Shown here in pieces: positions 1 through 11,199 of a DNA stretch of 64,000 nt. Every line of letters starts with the position of its first letter. Position 1 is the stretch's first letter. The stretch is from contig JARGSG010000236.1 of the NCBI GenBank assembly GCA_030374805.1, positions 163,766 to 227,765 on the forward strand, written 5' to 3'. The translations under genes were made by a program, and so were the position numbers. Source of the stretch: Gracilaria gracilis. Lineage: Eukaryota; Rhodophyta; Florideophyceae; Gracilariales; Gracilariaceae. The notes beneath the pieces are model-generated. The model saw nothing but the letters and a program-made list of their open reading frames with translations. It was not told where the DNA came from and made no database searches.

Positions 1-1579
1 TCAGGGGGTAGTAATAGATCTCCTCGAACGAGCCATCGACTCGCGTCGGCTCATCCTTCCGGAGAACCTTTTCCTTAAGCTCCTCACTCCTCCGCCGAGT
101 AAGCGTCCCGCCGGCGAAAATACGATCGAACCACAGCAGTCCCGGGTTCGGCGGTGCCTTGGCTGTCCTCACTTTTGCAGAAGAGTTGCGCGCCTTCTTG
201 AAGGCGGATGCCGCTTCGTCCGCAACTTTCTTCAAAACCTGTGATATCACTGGCTTGGCCTCCTCCCATCCTGAGTTCGACAGCACGCTAAGTGCACTGG
301 GGGAGCTATGGTACCCGGAAGCCGGACTCGCACTCGCGTGATTGAACTTCTCCTTAAGCTCATTGAAAATAATGGTCGAACATTCTGACGCAAGGCCCAG
401 GTCTTCCTTGCTTCCTCCTTTTTGCAATTTCCTGAGCTCATCGAACGTGGCCGTGACGCGACCTTTTCTCTGCTGGGATCTGTCATGTATCGCTCGTTCA
501 AGAGCGTACTCCATATTCCTGACGATTTGCGCCAATTTACAAAAGTTCAGGATATTCTTTCCCTCGGAATCGCAGCCCAGCTCCTCCTTTCGTAACGTTT
601 CTTGCCGATAAACCGTCCCTCGTAAGCTTAAGAACTGAGAACTGGAATGCATTTGAACGATGGTCTCAACTAGGATCCTTGCATCTAACATGTTCAGACA
701 TAGACGTTGACACGTTCGCATAGCGGACAGAGCTACTCGGGAAGTAGCACTGGAGAATTCGTCCCTAACTTGGACATCGTCTTTCAAATTGGAAGTTATA
801 TCAAAGCCGTAGTCGTTCCTAGCCACATTGAGACACCTATGTTCGCCACGCTCGGAAGTTTCAAGGATGATAAACTCATCCTCGCACACCAAATACCCAA
901 TGCTGGTAATCTCGCCCTTGGTCCGTGCTGCAAATTGTTCATCACTTGGATAGGCATCGATTGAAACAGAGTAGTTGTACCTCTGTTTGAACGCGCGTAA
1001 CAAGCTAGGTTTACCTTCTCCACGGGTAATGTTCCCCACGACAGCTGAACCGGACACAATGCCCTGAAATTTGTCGACTTCATACTGCGATTCTTGCATG
1101 GACTGCTCCAGCGTATCCATATCACCTTGGAAGAATGCCAGCAATAAACCGTCAGTCCACGACAAGTGACTAGCCCTATCCATAGACTGACGTATGCATT
1201 TCCAAAAAACGTTAACAGGAGCAAAATGGTTCGCGAGGCACTCCCACAACACATCTCCATTAATGAAAGTTTGCCGCATTGCACCGAACAACTTGGAAAC
1301 AAAGGCTAGCCCCATTTCATTAGCTTCGTAAAGGACAAAGTCGGGCACTCCGTCTTTCTCTAGTACGAAGATGTTTGTCTCACCGTCGTGACTCGGGTAC
1401 AGCATATTGTAGAAATCATAAAGCTTCTTCGATTCCCTGTACCCTTTTATCACTTCGCCCTTCCAAGTTCGTACTTTGTTAACACGACCGTAAAGCTTCC
1501 TAGGCTCGGCTACTAACGTTGCAACCGGTTGCGCCAGGCCCACGAAGCGGTCAAAAATCAAGGCAAGAGCTCCACTCAT
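1..1579 (-). CDS. Hypothetical protein, 3' end outside window
   Basis: A minus-strand frame stays open from an ATG at 1577-1579 to the left edge of the window (at least 526 residues) with no stop codon, so the C-terminus lies outside. An in-frame stop occurs just upstream, near 1598, so this ATG is the natural start. The product has no signal peptide or obvious membrane segment. It begins with a short hydrophobic/aromatic stretch, followed by an acidic and aromatic region, and ends in a Lys/Arg/Glu-rich segment that could be helical. I recognise no domain. A codon-like pattern with no stop over 1.58 kb makes a real gene likely. The copia array is inserted about 200 bp upstream of the start, so its promoter may be displaced or replaced by an LTR. 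Function unknown. Confidence 0.7.
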   Translation of the reverse strand, partial: MSGALALIFDRFVGLAQPVATLVAEPRKLYGRVNKVRTWKGEVIKGYRESKKLYDFYNMLYPSHDGETNIFVLEKDGVPDFVLYEANEMGLAFVSKLFGAMRQTFINGDVLWECLANHFAPVNVFWKCIRQSMDRASHLSWTDGLLLAFFQGDMDTLEQSMQESQYEVDKFQGIVSGSAVVGNITRGEGKPSLLRAFKQRYNYSVSIDAYPSDEQFAARTKGEITSIGYLVCEDEFIILETSERGEHRCLNVARNDYGFDITSNLKDDVQVRDEFSSATSRVALSAMRTCQRLCLNMLDARILVETIVQMHSSSQFLSLRGTVYRQETLRKEELGCDSEGKNILNFCKLAQIVRNMEYALERAIHDRSQQRKGRVTATFDELRKLQKGGSKEDLGLASECSTIIFNELKEKFNHASASPASGYHSSPSALSVLSNSGWEEAKPVISQVLKKVADEAASAFKKARNSSAKVRTAKAPPNPGLLWFDRIFAGGTLTRRRSEELKEKVLRKDEPTRVDGSFEEIYYYPL

Positions 1580-1777
1580 GACAAAGTAAAGGCGATCCCC
1601 GTTTCAATACCACACCCAACAGACAACCAAGATGATTCCATTCGCCTGTGGTTGCAGCAACAGGAGAGATGGAAAATGGCCATATTCCAAGATGTCTCAA
1701 AGAGGCACGCTTTACGAAACACAGGGGGAAAACGGGTAGGGAAAATCTACACACTGTGAGGGCCTTCAGAAAAAGCT

Positions 1778-1782
1778 ACTGT
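1778..1782. repeat. Target-site duplication, left copy (ACTGT)
   Basis: ACTGT lies immediately before the first LTR and again immediately after the third LTR (11447-11451). Five-base duplications are typical of copia integrases. One pair brackets the whole three-LTR array. Confidence 0.85.
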
Positions 1783-2029
1783 TTTCGTATGAGCTTCGCT
1801 CATAGAGTCGAAGTTCATTGCAATTGCGCAGTAGTGGAGGGACGGTTCACAAGCAATACAGGTTGGCACTAGAGGTCTACCCCGGGAGCTCTGCCTCTGA
1901 GCTCCTGGGTTATCGATGTGCCTTTATATAGGGATACTAGCCGACCTTTGGGCTAACTAGTGACGGACTACTAGCTGACAATAGCCTACGTCTGTTAGCA
2001 ATGGTGTACGTATCTGTACGACATCAACA
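1783..2029 (-). repeat. Copia LTR 1 (3' LTR of unit A)
   Basis: 247 bp, matching 6494-6743 and 11200-11446. On the sense (minus) strand it starts TGTTGATGTC and ends CATACGAAA, so the 3' terminus is not the usual CA. The boundary is fixed by the ACTGT duplication. The sense strand has a TATA-like CTATATAAAGG (plus positions 1921-1931), a plausible promoter. Confidence 0.93.
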
Positions 2030-2038
2030 CACCCCCCG
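2030..2038 (-). other. Copia polypurine tract, unit A
   Basis: On the sense strand CGGGGGGTG directly precedes the 3' LTR start TGTTG. This is the expected place of the plus-strand primer. The same tract is at 6744-6752 for unit B. Confidence 0.7.
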
Positions 2039-2081
2039 TCGCGCTAGTATACCTCAACAATCATATAACTTATTTCTGGCT

Positions 2082-5000
2082 CTACTGCCAGGTCTTGTGG
2101 TCGTGGCTCGTTCCTTGCGAAAGATCCACGTTCCAGAACCCGTTTTCCAACATGTTATTCAGATTCGTAGAGTGTCGAACGCTTCTCTTGGTAAGTGCGT
2201 CCGCCAAATTGATTGTGCCAGGAATCCAAGATATCATGTCTAACTCACCCGATTCGAATGCATCTCTTATAATTGTCACCGTTTTCCTCAGACGAAACTC
2301 ACGGCATTCGTGAAGAGTGGTGATCGTATCAAAGAGGGCTTTGGAGTCGACCAAGATGTGGTGAGGCATTTCTATATGCGGAAATATAGAGACCAATGTC
2401 TCCTTCATATCAACACCACGGTCCTCGGCGTCTGCGCAGGCAAGGATTTCCGCGCCGAACGATGAGTATGTAACCCTCTTCTGTTTGGTACTAGACCAAT
2501 GAATAGGATGGAAAAGAGGTTCCTCGTCGAATGCGGTGGTGAATCGTATACCGCTTATGATACCACTTTGTCCATATGCTGTATCCGAGGTGGCATGGGA
2601 AGCATCCGACAAGCTGACAAGCTTAGCATCCGATACTCCCAGTGGGCGGACAAACTTGATCCTCGGCTGTAGCTGGTTAATTTCCTGTAACATCGCGTTA
2701 GCATCAACAAGATGCTTGACCCTGAGGTCTCCAAGCTTTTGTTGCATGCGCGACGTTACCAAAGATGCTTGGGGTAACACGGCTGACCCAAGGTACATGA
2801 GTGTACCAGCCAGCGAGCGGTAATCGCTAACTTCACTCTTGCTAGCTCGCTCTTCTCGTTCACGTCTGCGCGCTCTTGAGAGCTCGATAGGTTTAAGACG
2901 TGGCATGTACGGCTCCATAGACACGGTTATGTTTCCTTCTTCGTCCTGGAGGATGTCGCATCCTGCGAACGTTAGCTTATTCCCAAGCCGTATCTTGCCG
3001 ACTTTGAATTCCTGCTGTAAACGTCGCATGAATGCAGTGATGCCGTTCTCGGTACCTCCAACAAGGAGGTCGTCCACGATTTTGGCGATGATTAGGGTGA
3101 TGTGACCGAGATCGTTCCGTTTTAAAAACAACTGATTCACCCCAAGTACTCTTTCGAGGTCCTCGCAGTTCAACATCCATGATTCAATTCGCTTAGCCCA
3201 TTGTCTGCCTGCTTCGACGATCCCATACGGAAGCTTCGTTAGCTTCCACAGCACACGGCGCTTCGTCTTGAATTCTGGAGCAGGACGGACGTATATCTTC
3301 CTTCGGATTGGTCCGCTTTGTAGGAACGCACCTTTTATGTCTGCAACGCCGAAGGAGAACCCGAGGCATAAGGCGGTACTGATCAGGAGCCTGATGATTA
3401 TCATATCCGCATTTGAACAATCCTTCCGGATTTCGTCCTTTTCGTCATCCCTATTTCCGTGTGTGACGAGGCGTGCTTTTTGTTTACGAAAGCCTTCTTC
3501 ATCCTCCTTAACCTTGTACACGGTATGCGATGATATGACGTTAGCGTCGAGTGGTACGTCTTCTTCGAAAACTTCCTCATACGCTTGCGTCCAGTTGTCG
3601 TTGTGTTCCTGACCAACTGCCTTCTTGAGTATCCATGGTGGAGCGAATTCTACCTCCCGTGCGGATACCTGTCGAGATCCGATCACGTCCTGTATTCCTT
3701 TGAGCACTTCCTGCTCCTTGGACTCCAGGTCGTGTCTCTCGTTCAAGATCGGTTCCTTTATCAGCTCGTCCGAGTAGCTCCCCATGTCCTTCATGACTCT
3801 TTCCCTGTGTAGGTTATTCGAGACCATCAAAGAAGCGGAGCTTTGTGCAATCGGTTCCTCGCCCGATTCGGAGTCCGTGGCAAGGGTGAGGTCAATGTAG
3901 TCCTCCATTAGCCCTTCTGAAAGCTCCCGAGCCAGCTCTGAGGTAGGACGCAGTCTGATGTCTTCGTATGCGATCTTCGATATGCGCCCCCCTGGAGTAC
4001 GTCGTACTTCTACGAGATGCTTATGTGGTTTGACGACCACCGCAGAGCGCCATTCGTCGGGCACGTTGTTTGCCGTAGTTTTGAAGTAGAAGAGTACCTC
4101 GTCGCCCGGTTTTATACAGGATTCGGATATGTCTGAATAGTCGCGGGCCTTCATTGCCCTTTGGAGCGCTCTGGTTGCGGCTTGTTGAGTGTACGCGTCC
4201 ATTAGCTCTTTGGTCACGAGGCGTCTTGGTGCACCGAGGGATAGATGGCGCGTATCCCTTTGCTAGCTCGAATGAGCTTAGAGCTTTGGATCCGGAGAAA
4301 CAATTGGATAAGAAGGTTGCCCGGGACAGTAGAGTTCTGTCTGATCCAAGGGTTTTTCTCCTTCTGCAACCTTTCCAATATCCTCTTAATTGTACCATTC
4401 TTCCTTTCGACTATTCCGGTTTTATTGTGTCGCCGTACGGGCCTGGCCTTGAATTGTATGTCACGTCCGGATAGGAACCTTCTTATTTCACGACAATTAT
4501 ACTCGTCATCGGCGGAAATTGCGTTCGGGGTACCATGCCTATTCAGCCATTCGGTTTCGATTAGAGATATGGCATTGCGAGCTTCCCGATTGGTCGCGAT
4601 TGCGGTCTCTGAAAGGCCAGTACCACAGTCCACTATATGGAGTACCAGGTGCTTTGTGTCACGAATGGTACAGAACATGTAGTCCATTTGGATCTCCACA
4701 TTGAACGCCTGGTTCACGTGTGATATGGAGATCTTCTTTGTGGGAAGAGGCAGACCGGATTCCGCACAAATCTGGCAATTCTTCGATGCGAGATACGCCT
4801 CCCGTCGGGTCTCCTCACTACACTTTACCGGCTCTTTCACACAAGGCAATGATCTCATCTGGATGAGCGTGTGTGAGCCGATGCAGTCTCTTAACCAAGG
4901 AGCGTGGTCTTTCATTCCTTACGGCTGCTGATAGGAGGTTTCCGATGGTTGGAGTTATTGAGATGTGAGGCTCTCGCGTTATATCTTGTATCGGATTTGA

Positions 5001-5387
5001 TGTATAGTTCGAGAACTCTTGGAGCAGTGTCGGTTGGACGATGGATAGTGATCGTGGCTGGCGTTGTAGAGAAGTTCGTTATGCTGTGACGTTTCACGTC
5101 TAACCCTATTGTCAGGGGTGAGTCCGTCATCGAACAGGTCAAATGTCAGTTCCACGGTCTGGTTATTCATGTCCTGCAGTGGGAGGGTCCACGTAGCTGC
5201 GATCTTCTTGGGATTAACGCATTTATGTCCCCATCCACGGCGATATATGGCCCTTGGCTTATCCGGTTTGAAGTCGACTCCCAACGCCCTCGCATAATAG
5301 CATTGCTGAGATAATTCCTCCCCGATGATATCGGGCTGCCCTCGTCCAGAATGGGATTCGGATCGGTATGGGGTGTAACCGGAATCC
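2082..5387 (-). pseudogene. Copia pol, unit A (frame-broken)
   Basis: Encodes the pol part of copia unit A. The 3' two-thirds (2082-4217, 711 residues) is one open frame covering the end of integrase, reverse transcriptase (DIKGAFLQ, VDDLLVGG) and RNase H to the terminal TAG/TGA-side stop at 2082. Integrase is recognisable upstream by its His-His-Cys-Cys zinc region, then the Asp (QMDYMF), Asp (SADDEYN) and Glu (GIVERKN) catalytic triad. The 5' third is cut by single-base differences near 4215, 4370, 4823, 4960, 5131 and 5300-5370, where unit B keeps an open frame. The protease DSG motif lies just after the gag stop and is itself disturbed by an extra base. Either recent inactivation or homopolymer assembly errors; the latter looks more likely. 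Confidence 0.85.
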
Positions 5388-5388
5388 C

Positions 5389-6413
5389 TTACTGAAAAAA
5401 CTTCTTCTTATTATCCTTCTGGAATTTATCATCGCGGGCGCGTTTGTTTGGTGTGAAGAACTTCTTTTTGGCCTCTTGCTGATCCTGTGTGTCATGCTCA
5501 TCCTTTTTGTCAGGAGACCGGTCGTTGTTTGTGTCAACGTCCTTGTTGCCATGGAAGTCACGCCTGCGCTTCTTGTTCTTTTTGTGGTTCTTATTAGAAT
5601 TGAGATAAGATTTGGTTGAAGGAGCCGCAGAGGGATCTTTGCGTTGAATCTCTTCGAGATCTTTCTCCTCCAATCCCGCCTCTTCTAAGGCGCAGATCGC
5701 GTCTTGTAATCCTATCCAAGAGCGAGATTCCGCACAATCATTCGATTTCTCGTGTTGTCTGAGTGCGGCTTCTATGGCGGCGATGGATTCGTTGCATATT
5801 TTCAAATTGCTGTCGTCCATTGGTCCTTGCTTGGCGGCAATCATCAATTCTCTGATCTTGGTTGTCCGTACCATAGAGAGCGATATAACGAAATTATCTT
5901 CCGTACGCTTGTTTTTGGAGGAGACGACGAGGTTCGTGATGATGTTTGTGAAAGTCTGACATGACAGACTGGCATTCAAAAGAAGGATGATGGCAAAGTT
6001 TTGGCTATCACACGAGTCTTGATCTGACTTCGTGAGATTCAGATATGACAGAGCTGGCCCAGCGAAGCGCTCTATATAGGCTGATATGGTTTCCCCAGAT
6101 TTGCGTTTGCAGCAAGTGATCTCTTTGTAGAGTCGGACGATGCGACGTAGTCGGTCCACGGTAGAGTCCTTTGCGACCAGGTTTACTATCTTCTTGACAA
6201 CGTCCATCTGATTGATAGATGTATCTTCCGAAGGAGGTGTTAAGATTAGTTCTCCGGTCCTGACAGCCTTCTTTACGAGCTCCTTCTTCGAAAACTCAAG
6301 AGAGCGATAGAGCCTCATGCCAAGGGTAGCTGCTGCTCCTTTCGCTCTTGAGTCGCCGCCGTTAGCGCATGCTTGAAGGGTTTCTGCCCATTCAAACACT
6401 GCTTCCCCGCCAT
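5389..6413 (-). CDS. Copia gag, unit A
   Basis: Capsid/nucleocapsid-like protein of unit A. A frame of about 336 residues runs to a TAA at 5389-5391. The apparent ATG (6411-6413) is one base out of frame with the rest, because a T run near 6395 is one shorter than in unit B, which in turn lacks one G nearby. The N-terminal half is helical. The C-terminal third is very Lys/Asp/Asn-rich and very basic, with no CCHC zinc knuckle visible. Pol begins in the -1 frame at the stop codon, next to a run of six T followed by C. Confidence 0.8.
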
Positions 6414-6480
6414 AGTAGTTTATCGGTATCGGGGCGAAGACGCGGCGGTACCAAAATGTTGCTTGGAGAGAGATCCTCTC

Positions 6481-6493
6481 CTGGGCCCATAAC
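6481..6493 (-). other. Copia primer-binding site, unit A (half initiator tRNA-Met)
   Basis: The sense strand reads GTTATGGGCCCAG immediately after the 5' LTR. The plus strand, CTGGGCCCATAAC, is the anticodon stem-loop of initiator tRNA-Met around its CAU anticodon, not the tRNA 3' end. Drosophila copia is known to prime from a cleaved 5' half of initiator tRNA-Met at the same sequence. Confidence 0.85.
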
Positions 6494-6743
6494 TTTCGTA
6501 TGAGCTTCGCTCATAGAGTCGAAGTTCATTGCAATTGCGCAGTAGTGGAGGGACGGTTCACAAGCAATACAGGTTGGCACTAGAGGTCTACCCCGGGAGC
6601 TCTGCCTCTGAGCTCCTGGGTTATCGATGTGCCTTTATATAGGGATACTAGAACCGACCTTTGGGCTAACTAGTGACGGACTACTAGCTGACAATAGCCT
6701 ACGTCTGTTAGCAATGGTGTACGTTATCTGTACGACATCAACA
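6494..6743 (-). repeat. Copia LTR 2 (shared middle LTR)
   Basis: 250 bp. It serves as 5' LTR of unit A and 3' LTR of unit B. It differs from LTR 1 and LTR 3 by a two-base insertion near 6652 and a one-base insertion near 6724. The TATA-like box is at 6632-6642. Confidence 0.93.
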
Positions 6744-6795
6744 CACCCCCCGTCGCGCTAGTATACCTCAACAATCATATAACTTATTTCTGGCT

Positions 6796-9700
6796 CTACT
6801 GCCAGGTCTTGTGGTCGTGGCTCGTTCCTTGCGAAAGATCCACGTTCCAGAACCCGTTTTCCAACATGTTATTCAGATTCGTAGAGTGTCGAACGCTTCT
6901 CTTGGTAAGTGCGTCCGCCAAATTGATTGTGCCAGGAATCCAAGATATCATGTCTAACTCACCCGATTCGAATGCATCTCTTATAATTGTCACCGTTTTC
7001 CTCAGACGAAACTCACGGCATTCGTGAAGAGTGGTGATCGTATCAAAGAGGGGCTTTGGAGTCGACCAAGATGTGGTGAGGCATTTCTATATGCGGAAAT
7101 ATAGAGACCCAATGTCTCCTTCATATCAACACCACGGTCCTCGGCGTCTGCGCAGGCAAGGATTTCCGCGCCGAACGATGAGTATGTAACCCTCTTCTGT
7201 TTGGTACTAGACCAATGAATAGGATGGAAAAGAGGTTCCTCGTCGAATGCGGTGGTGAATCGTATACCGCTTATGATACCACTTTGTCCATATGCTGTAT
7301 CCGAGTGGCATGGAAGCATCCGACAAGCTGACAAGCTTAGCATCCGATACTCCAGTGGGCGACAAACTTGATCCTCGGCTGTAGCTGGTTAATTTCCCTG
7401 TAACATCGCGTTAGCATCAACAAGATGCTTGACCCTGAGGTCTCCAAGCTTTTGTTGCATGCGCGACGTTACCAAAGATGCTTGGGGGTAACACGGCTGA
7501 CCCCAAGGTACATGAGTGTACCAGCCAGCGAGCGGTAATCGCTAACTTCACTCTTGCTAGCTCGCTCTTCTCGTTCACGTCTGCGCGCTCTTGAGAGCTC
7601 GATAGGTTTAAGACGTGGCATGTACGGCTCCATAGACACGGTTATGTTTCCTTCTTCGTCCTGGAGGATGTCGCATCCTGCGAACGTTAGCTTATTCCCA
7701 AGCCGTATCTTGCCGACTTTGAATTCCTGCTGTAAACGTCGCATGAATGCAGTGATGCCGTTCTCGGTACCTCCAACAAGGAGGTCGTCCACGATTTTGG
7801 CGATGATTAGGGTGATGTGACCGAGATCGTTCCGTTTTAAAAACAACTGATTCACCCCAAGTACTCTTTCGAGGTCCTCGCAGTTCAACATCCATGATTC
7901 AATTCGCTTAGCCCATTGTCTGCCTGCTTCGACGATCCCATACGGAAGCTTCGTTAGCTTCCACAGCACACGGCGCTTCGTCTTGAATTCTGGAGCAGGA
8001 CGGACGTATATCTTCCTTCGGATTGGTCCGCTTTGTAGGAACGCACCTTTTATGTCTGCAACGCCGAAGGAGAACCCGAGGCATAAGGCGGTACTGATCA
8101 GGAGCCTGATGATTATCATATCCGCATTTGAACAATCCTTCCGGATTTCGTCCTTTTCGTCATCCCTATTTCCGTGTGTGACGAGGCGTGCTTTTTGTTT
8201 ACGAAAGCCTTCTTCATCCTCCTTAACCTTGTACACGGTATGCGATGATATGACGTTAGCGTCGAGTGGTACGTCTTCTTCGAAAACTTCCTCATACGCT
8301 TGCGTCCAGTTGTCGTTGTGTTCCTGACCAACTGCCTTCTTGAGTATCCATGGTGGAGCGAATTCTACCTCCCGTGCGGATACCTGTCGAGATCCGATCA
8401 CGTCCTGTATTCCTTTGAGCACTTCCTGCTCCTTGGACTCCAGGTCGTGTCTCTCGTTCAAGATCGGTTCCTTTATCAGCTCGTCCGAGTAGCTCCCCAT
8501 GTCCTTCATGACTCTTTCCTGTGTAGGTTATTCGAGACCATCAAAGAAGCGGAGCTTTGTGCAATCGGTTCCTCGCCCGATTCGGAGTCCGTGGCAAGGG
8601 TGAGGTCAATGTAGTCCTCCATTAGCCCTTCTGAAAGCTCCCGAGCCAGCTCTGAGGTAGGACGCAGTCTGATGTCTTCGTATGCGATCTTCGATATGCG
8701 CCCCCCTGGAGTACGTCGTACTTCTACGAGATGCTTATGTGGTTTGACGACCACCGCAGAGCGCCATTCGTCGGGCACGTTGTTTGCCGTAGTTTTGAAG
8801 TAGAAGAGTACCTCGTCGCCCGGTTTTATACAGGATTCGGATATGTCTGAATAGTCGCGGGCCTTCATTGCCCTTTGGAGCGCTCTGGTTGCGGCTTGTT
8901 GAGTGTACGCGTCCATTAGCTCTTTGGTCACGAGGCGTCTTGGTGCACCGAGGATAGATGGCGCGTATCCCTTTGCTAGCTCGAATGAGCTTAGAGCTTT
9001 GGATCCGGAGAAACAATTGGATAAGAAGGTTGCCCGGGACAGTAGAGTTCTGTCTGATCCAAGGGTTTTTTCCTTCTGCAACCTTTCCAATATCCTCTTA
9101 ATTGTACCATTCTTCCTTTCGACTATTCCGGTTTTATTGTGTCGCCGTACGGGCCTGGCCTTGAATTGTATGTCACGTCCGGATAGGAACCTTCTTATTT
9201 CACGACAATTATACTCGTCATCGGCGGAAATTGCGTTCGGGGTACCATGCCTATTCAGCCATTCGGTTTCGATTAGAGATATGGCATTGCGAGCTTCCCG
9301 ATTGGTCGCGATTGCGGTCTCTGAAAGGCCAGTACCACAGTCCACTATATGGAGTACCAGGTGCTTTGTGTCACGAATGGTACAGAACATGTAGTCCATT
9401 TGGATCTCCACATTGAACGCCTGGTTCACGTGTGATATGGAGATCTTCTTTGTGGGAAGAGGCAGACCGGATTCCGCACAAATCTGGCAATTCTTCGATG
9501 CGAGATACGCCTCCCGTCGGGTCTCCTCACTACACTTACCGGCTCTTTCACACAAGGCAATGATCTCATCTGGATGAGCGTGTGTGAGCCGATGCAGTCT
9601 CTTAACCAAGGAGCGTGGTCTTTCATTCCTTACGGCTGCTGATAGGAGGTTTCCGATGGTTGGAGTTATTGAGATGTGAGCTCTCGCGTTATATCTTGTA

Positions 9701-10093
9701 TCGGATTTGATGTATAGTTCGAGAACTCTTGGAGCAGTGTCGGTTGGACGATGGATAGTGATCGTGGCTGGCGTTGTAGAGAAGTTCGTTATGCTGTGAC
9801 GTTTCACGTCTAACCCTATTGTCAGGGGTGAGTCGTCATCGAACAGGTCAAATGTCAGTTCCACGGTCTGGTTATTCATGTCCTGCAGTGGGAGGGTCCA
9901 CGTAGCTGCGATCTTCTTGGGATTAACGCATTTATGTCCCCATCCACGGCGATATATGGCCCTTGGCTTATCCGGTTTGAAGTCGACTCCCAACGCCTCG
10001 CATAATAGCATTGCTGAGATAATTCCTCCCGATGATATCGGGCTGCCCTCGTCCAGAATGGGATTCGGATCGGTATGGGGTGTACCGGAATCC
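6796..10093 (-). pseudogene. Copia pol, unit B (frame-broken)
   Basis: Same polyprotein as unit A, but the intact portion is the 5' half. The frame 8506-10011 (501 residues) carries the region after the protease and all of integrase (zinc region, Asp-Asp-Glu with MDYMF, ADDEYN and VERKN). Reverse transcriptase is in 7469-8509, and RNase H is split over 6796-7343. The protease active site DSGT is readable near 10080-10092, directly after the gag stop in the -1 frame. Breaks at about 7000, 7340-7470 and 8506 coincide with one-base homopolymer differences from unit A. Taken together the two units suggest a family that was recently intact. Confidence 0.85.
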
Positions 10094-10094
10094 C

Positions 10095-11119
10095 TTACTG
10101 AAAAAACTTCTTCTTATTATCCTTCTGGAATTTATCATCGCGGGCGCGTTTGTTTGGTGTGAAGAACTTCTTTTTGGCCTCTTGCTGATCCTGTGTGTCA
10201 TGCTCATCCTTTTTGTCAGGAGACCGGTCGTTGTTTGTGTCAACGTCCTTGTTGCCATGGAAGTCACGCCTGCGCTTCTTGTTCTTTTTGTGGTTCTTAT
10301 TAGAATTGAGATAAGATTTGGTTGAAGGAGCCGCAGAGGGATCTTTGCGTTGAATCTCTTCGAGATCTTTCTCCTCCAATCCCGCCTCTTCTAAGGCGCA
10401 GATCGCGTCTTGTAATCCTATCCAAGAGCGAGATTCCGCACAATCATTCGATTTCTCGTGTTGTCTGAGTGCGGCTTCTATGGCGGCGATGGATTCGTTG
10501 CATATTTTCAAATTGCTGTCGTCCATTGGTCCTTGCTTGGCGGCAATCATCAATTCTCTGATCTTGGTTGTCCGTACCATAGAGAGCGATATAACGAAAT
10601 TATCTTCCGTACGCTTGTTTTTGGAGGAGACGACGAGGTTCGTGATGATGTTTGTGAAAGTCTGACATGACAGACTGGCATTCAAAAGAAGGATGATGGC
10701 AAAGTTTTGGCTATCACACGAGTCTTGATCTGACTTCGTGAGATTCAGATATGACAGAGCTGGCCCAGCGAAGCGCTCTATATAGGCTGATATGGTTTCC
10801 CCAGATTTGCGTTTGCAGCAAGTGATCTCTTTGTAGAGTCGACGATGCGACGTAGTCGGTCCACGGTAGAGTCCTTTGCGACCAGGTTTACTATCTTCTT
10901 GACAACGTCCCATCTGATTGATAGATGTATCTTCCGAAGGAGGTGTTAAGATTAGTTCTCCGGTCCTGACAGCCTTCTTTACGAGCTCCTTCTTCGAAAA
11001 CTCAAGAGAGCGATAGAGCCTCATGCCAAGGGTAGCTGCTGCTCCTTTCGCTCTTGAGTCGCCGCCGTTAGCGCATGCTTGAAGGGTTTCTGCCCATTCA
11101 AAACACTGCTTCCCGCCAT
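10095..11119 (-). CDS. Copia gag, unit B
   Basis: Same gag as unit A, ending at a TAA at 10095-10097. The ATG is at 11117-11119. A G run after the start is one base shorter than in unit A and a T run is one longer. A second pair of compensating one-base differences (about 10842 and 10910) scrambles roughly 20 residues before the frame recovers. The longest open stretch starts at an ATG at 11022-11024 and gives 309 residues. Confidence 0.78.
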
Positions 11120-11186
11120 AGTAGTTTATCGGTATCGGGGCGAAGACGCGGCGGTACCAAAATGTTGCTTGGAGAGAGATCCTCTC

Positions 11187-11199
11187 CTGGGCCCATAAC
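11187..11199 (-). other. Copia primer-binding site, unit B (half initiator tRNA-Met)
   Basis: Identical to the site of unit A: GTTATGGGCCCAG on the sense strand next to LTR 3, complementary to the anticodon arm of initiator tRNA-Met. Confidence 0.85.

Noticed and set aside
6481-6493. tRNA gene fragment resembling initiator tRNA-Met
   Set aside because: Only the anticodon arm is present, at the LTR edge in both units; it is the primer-binding site.
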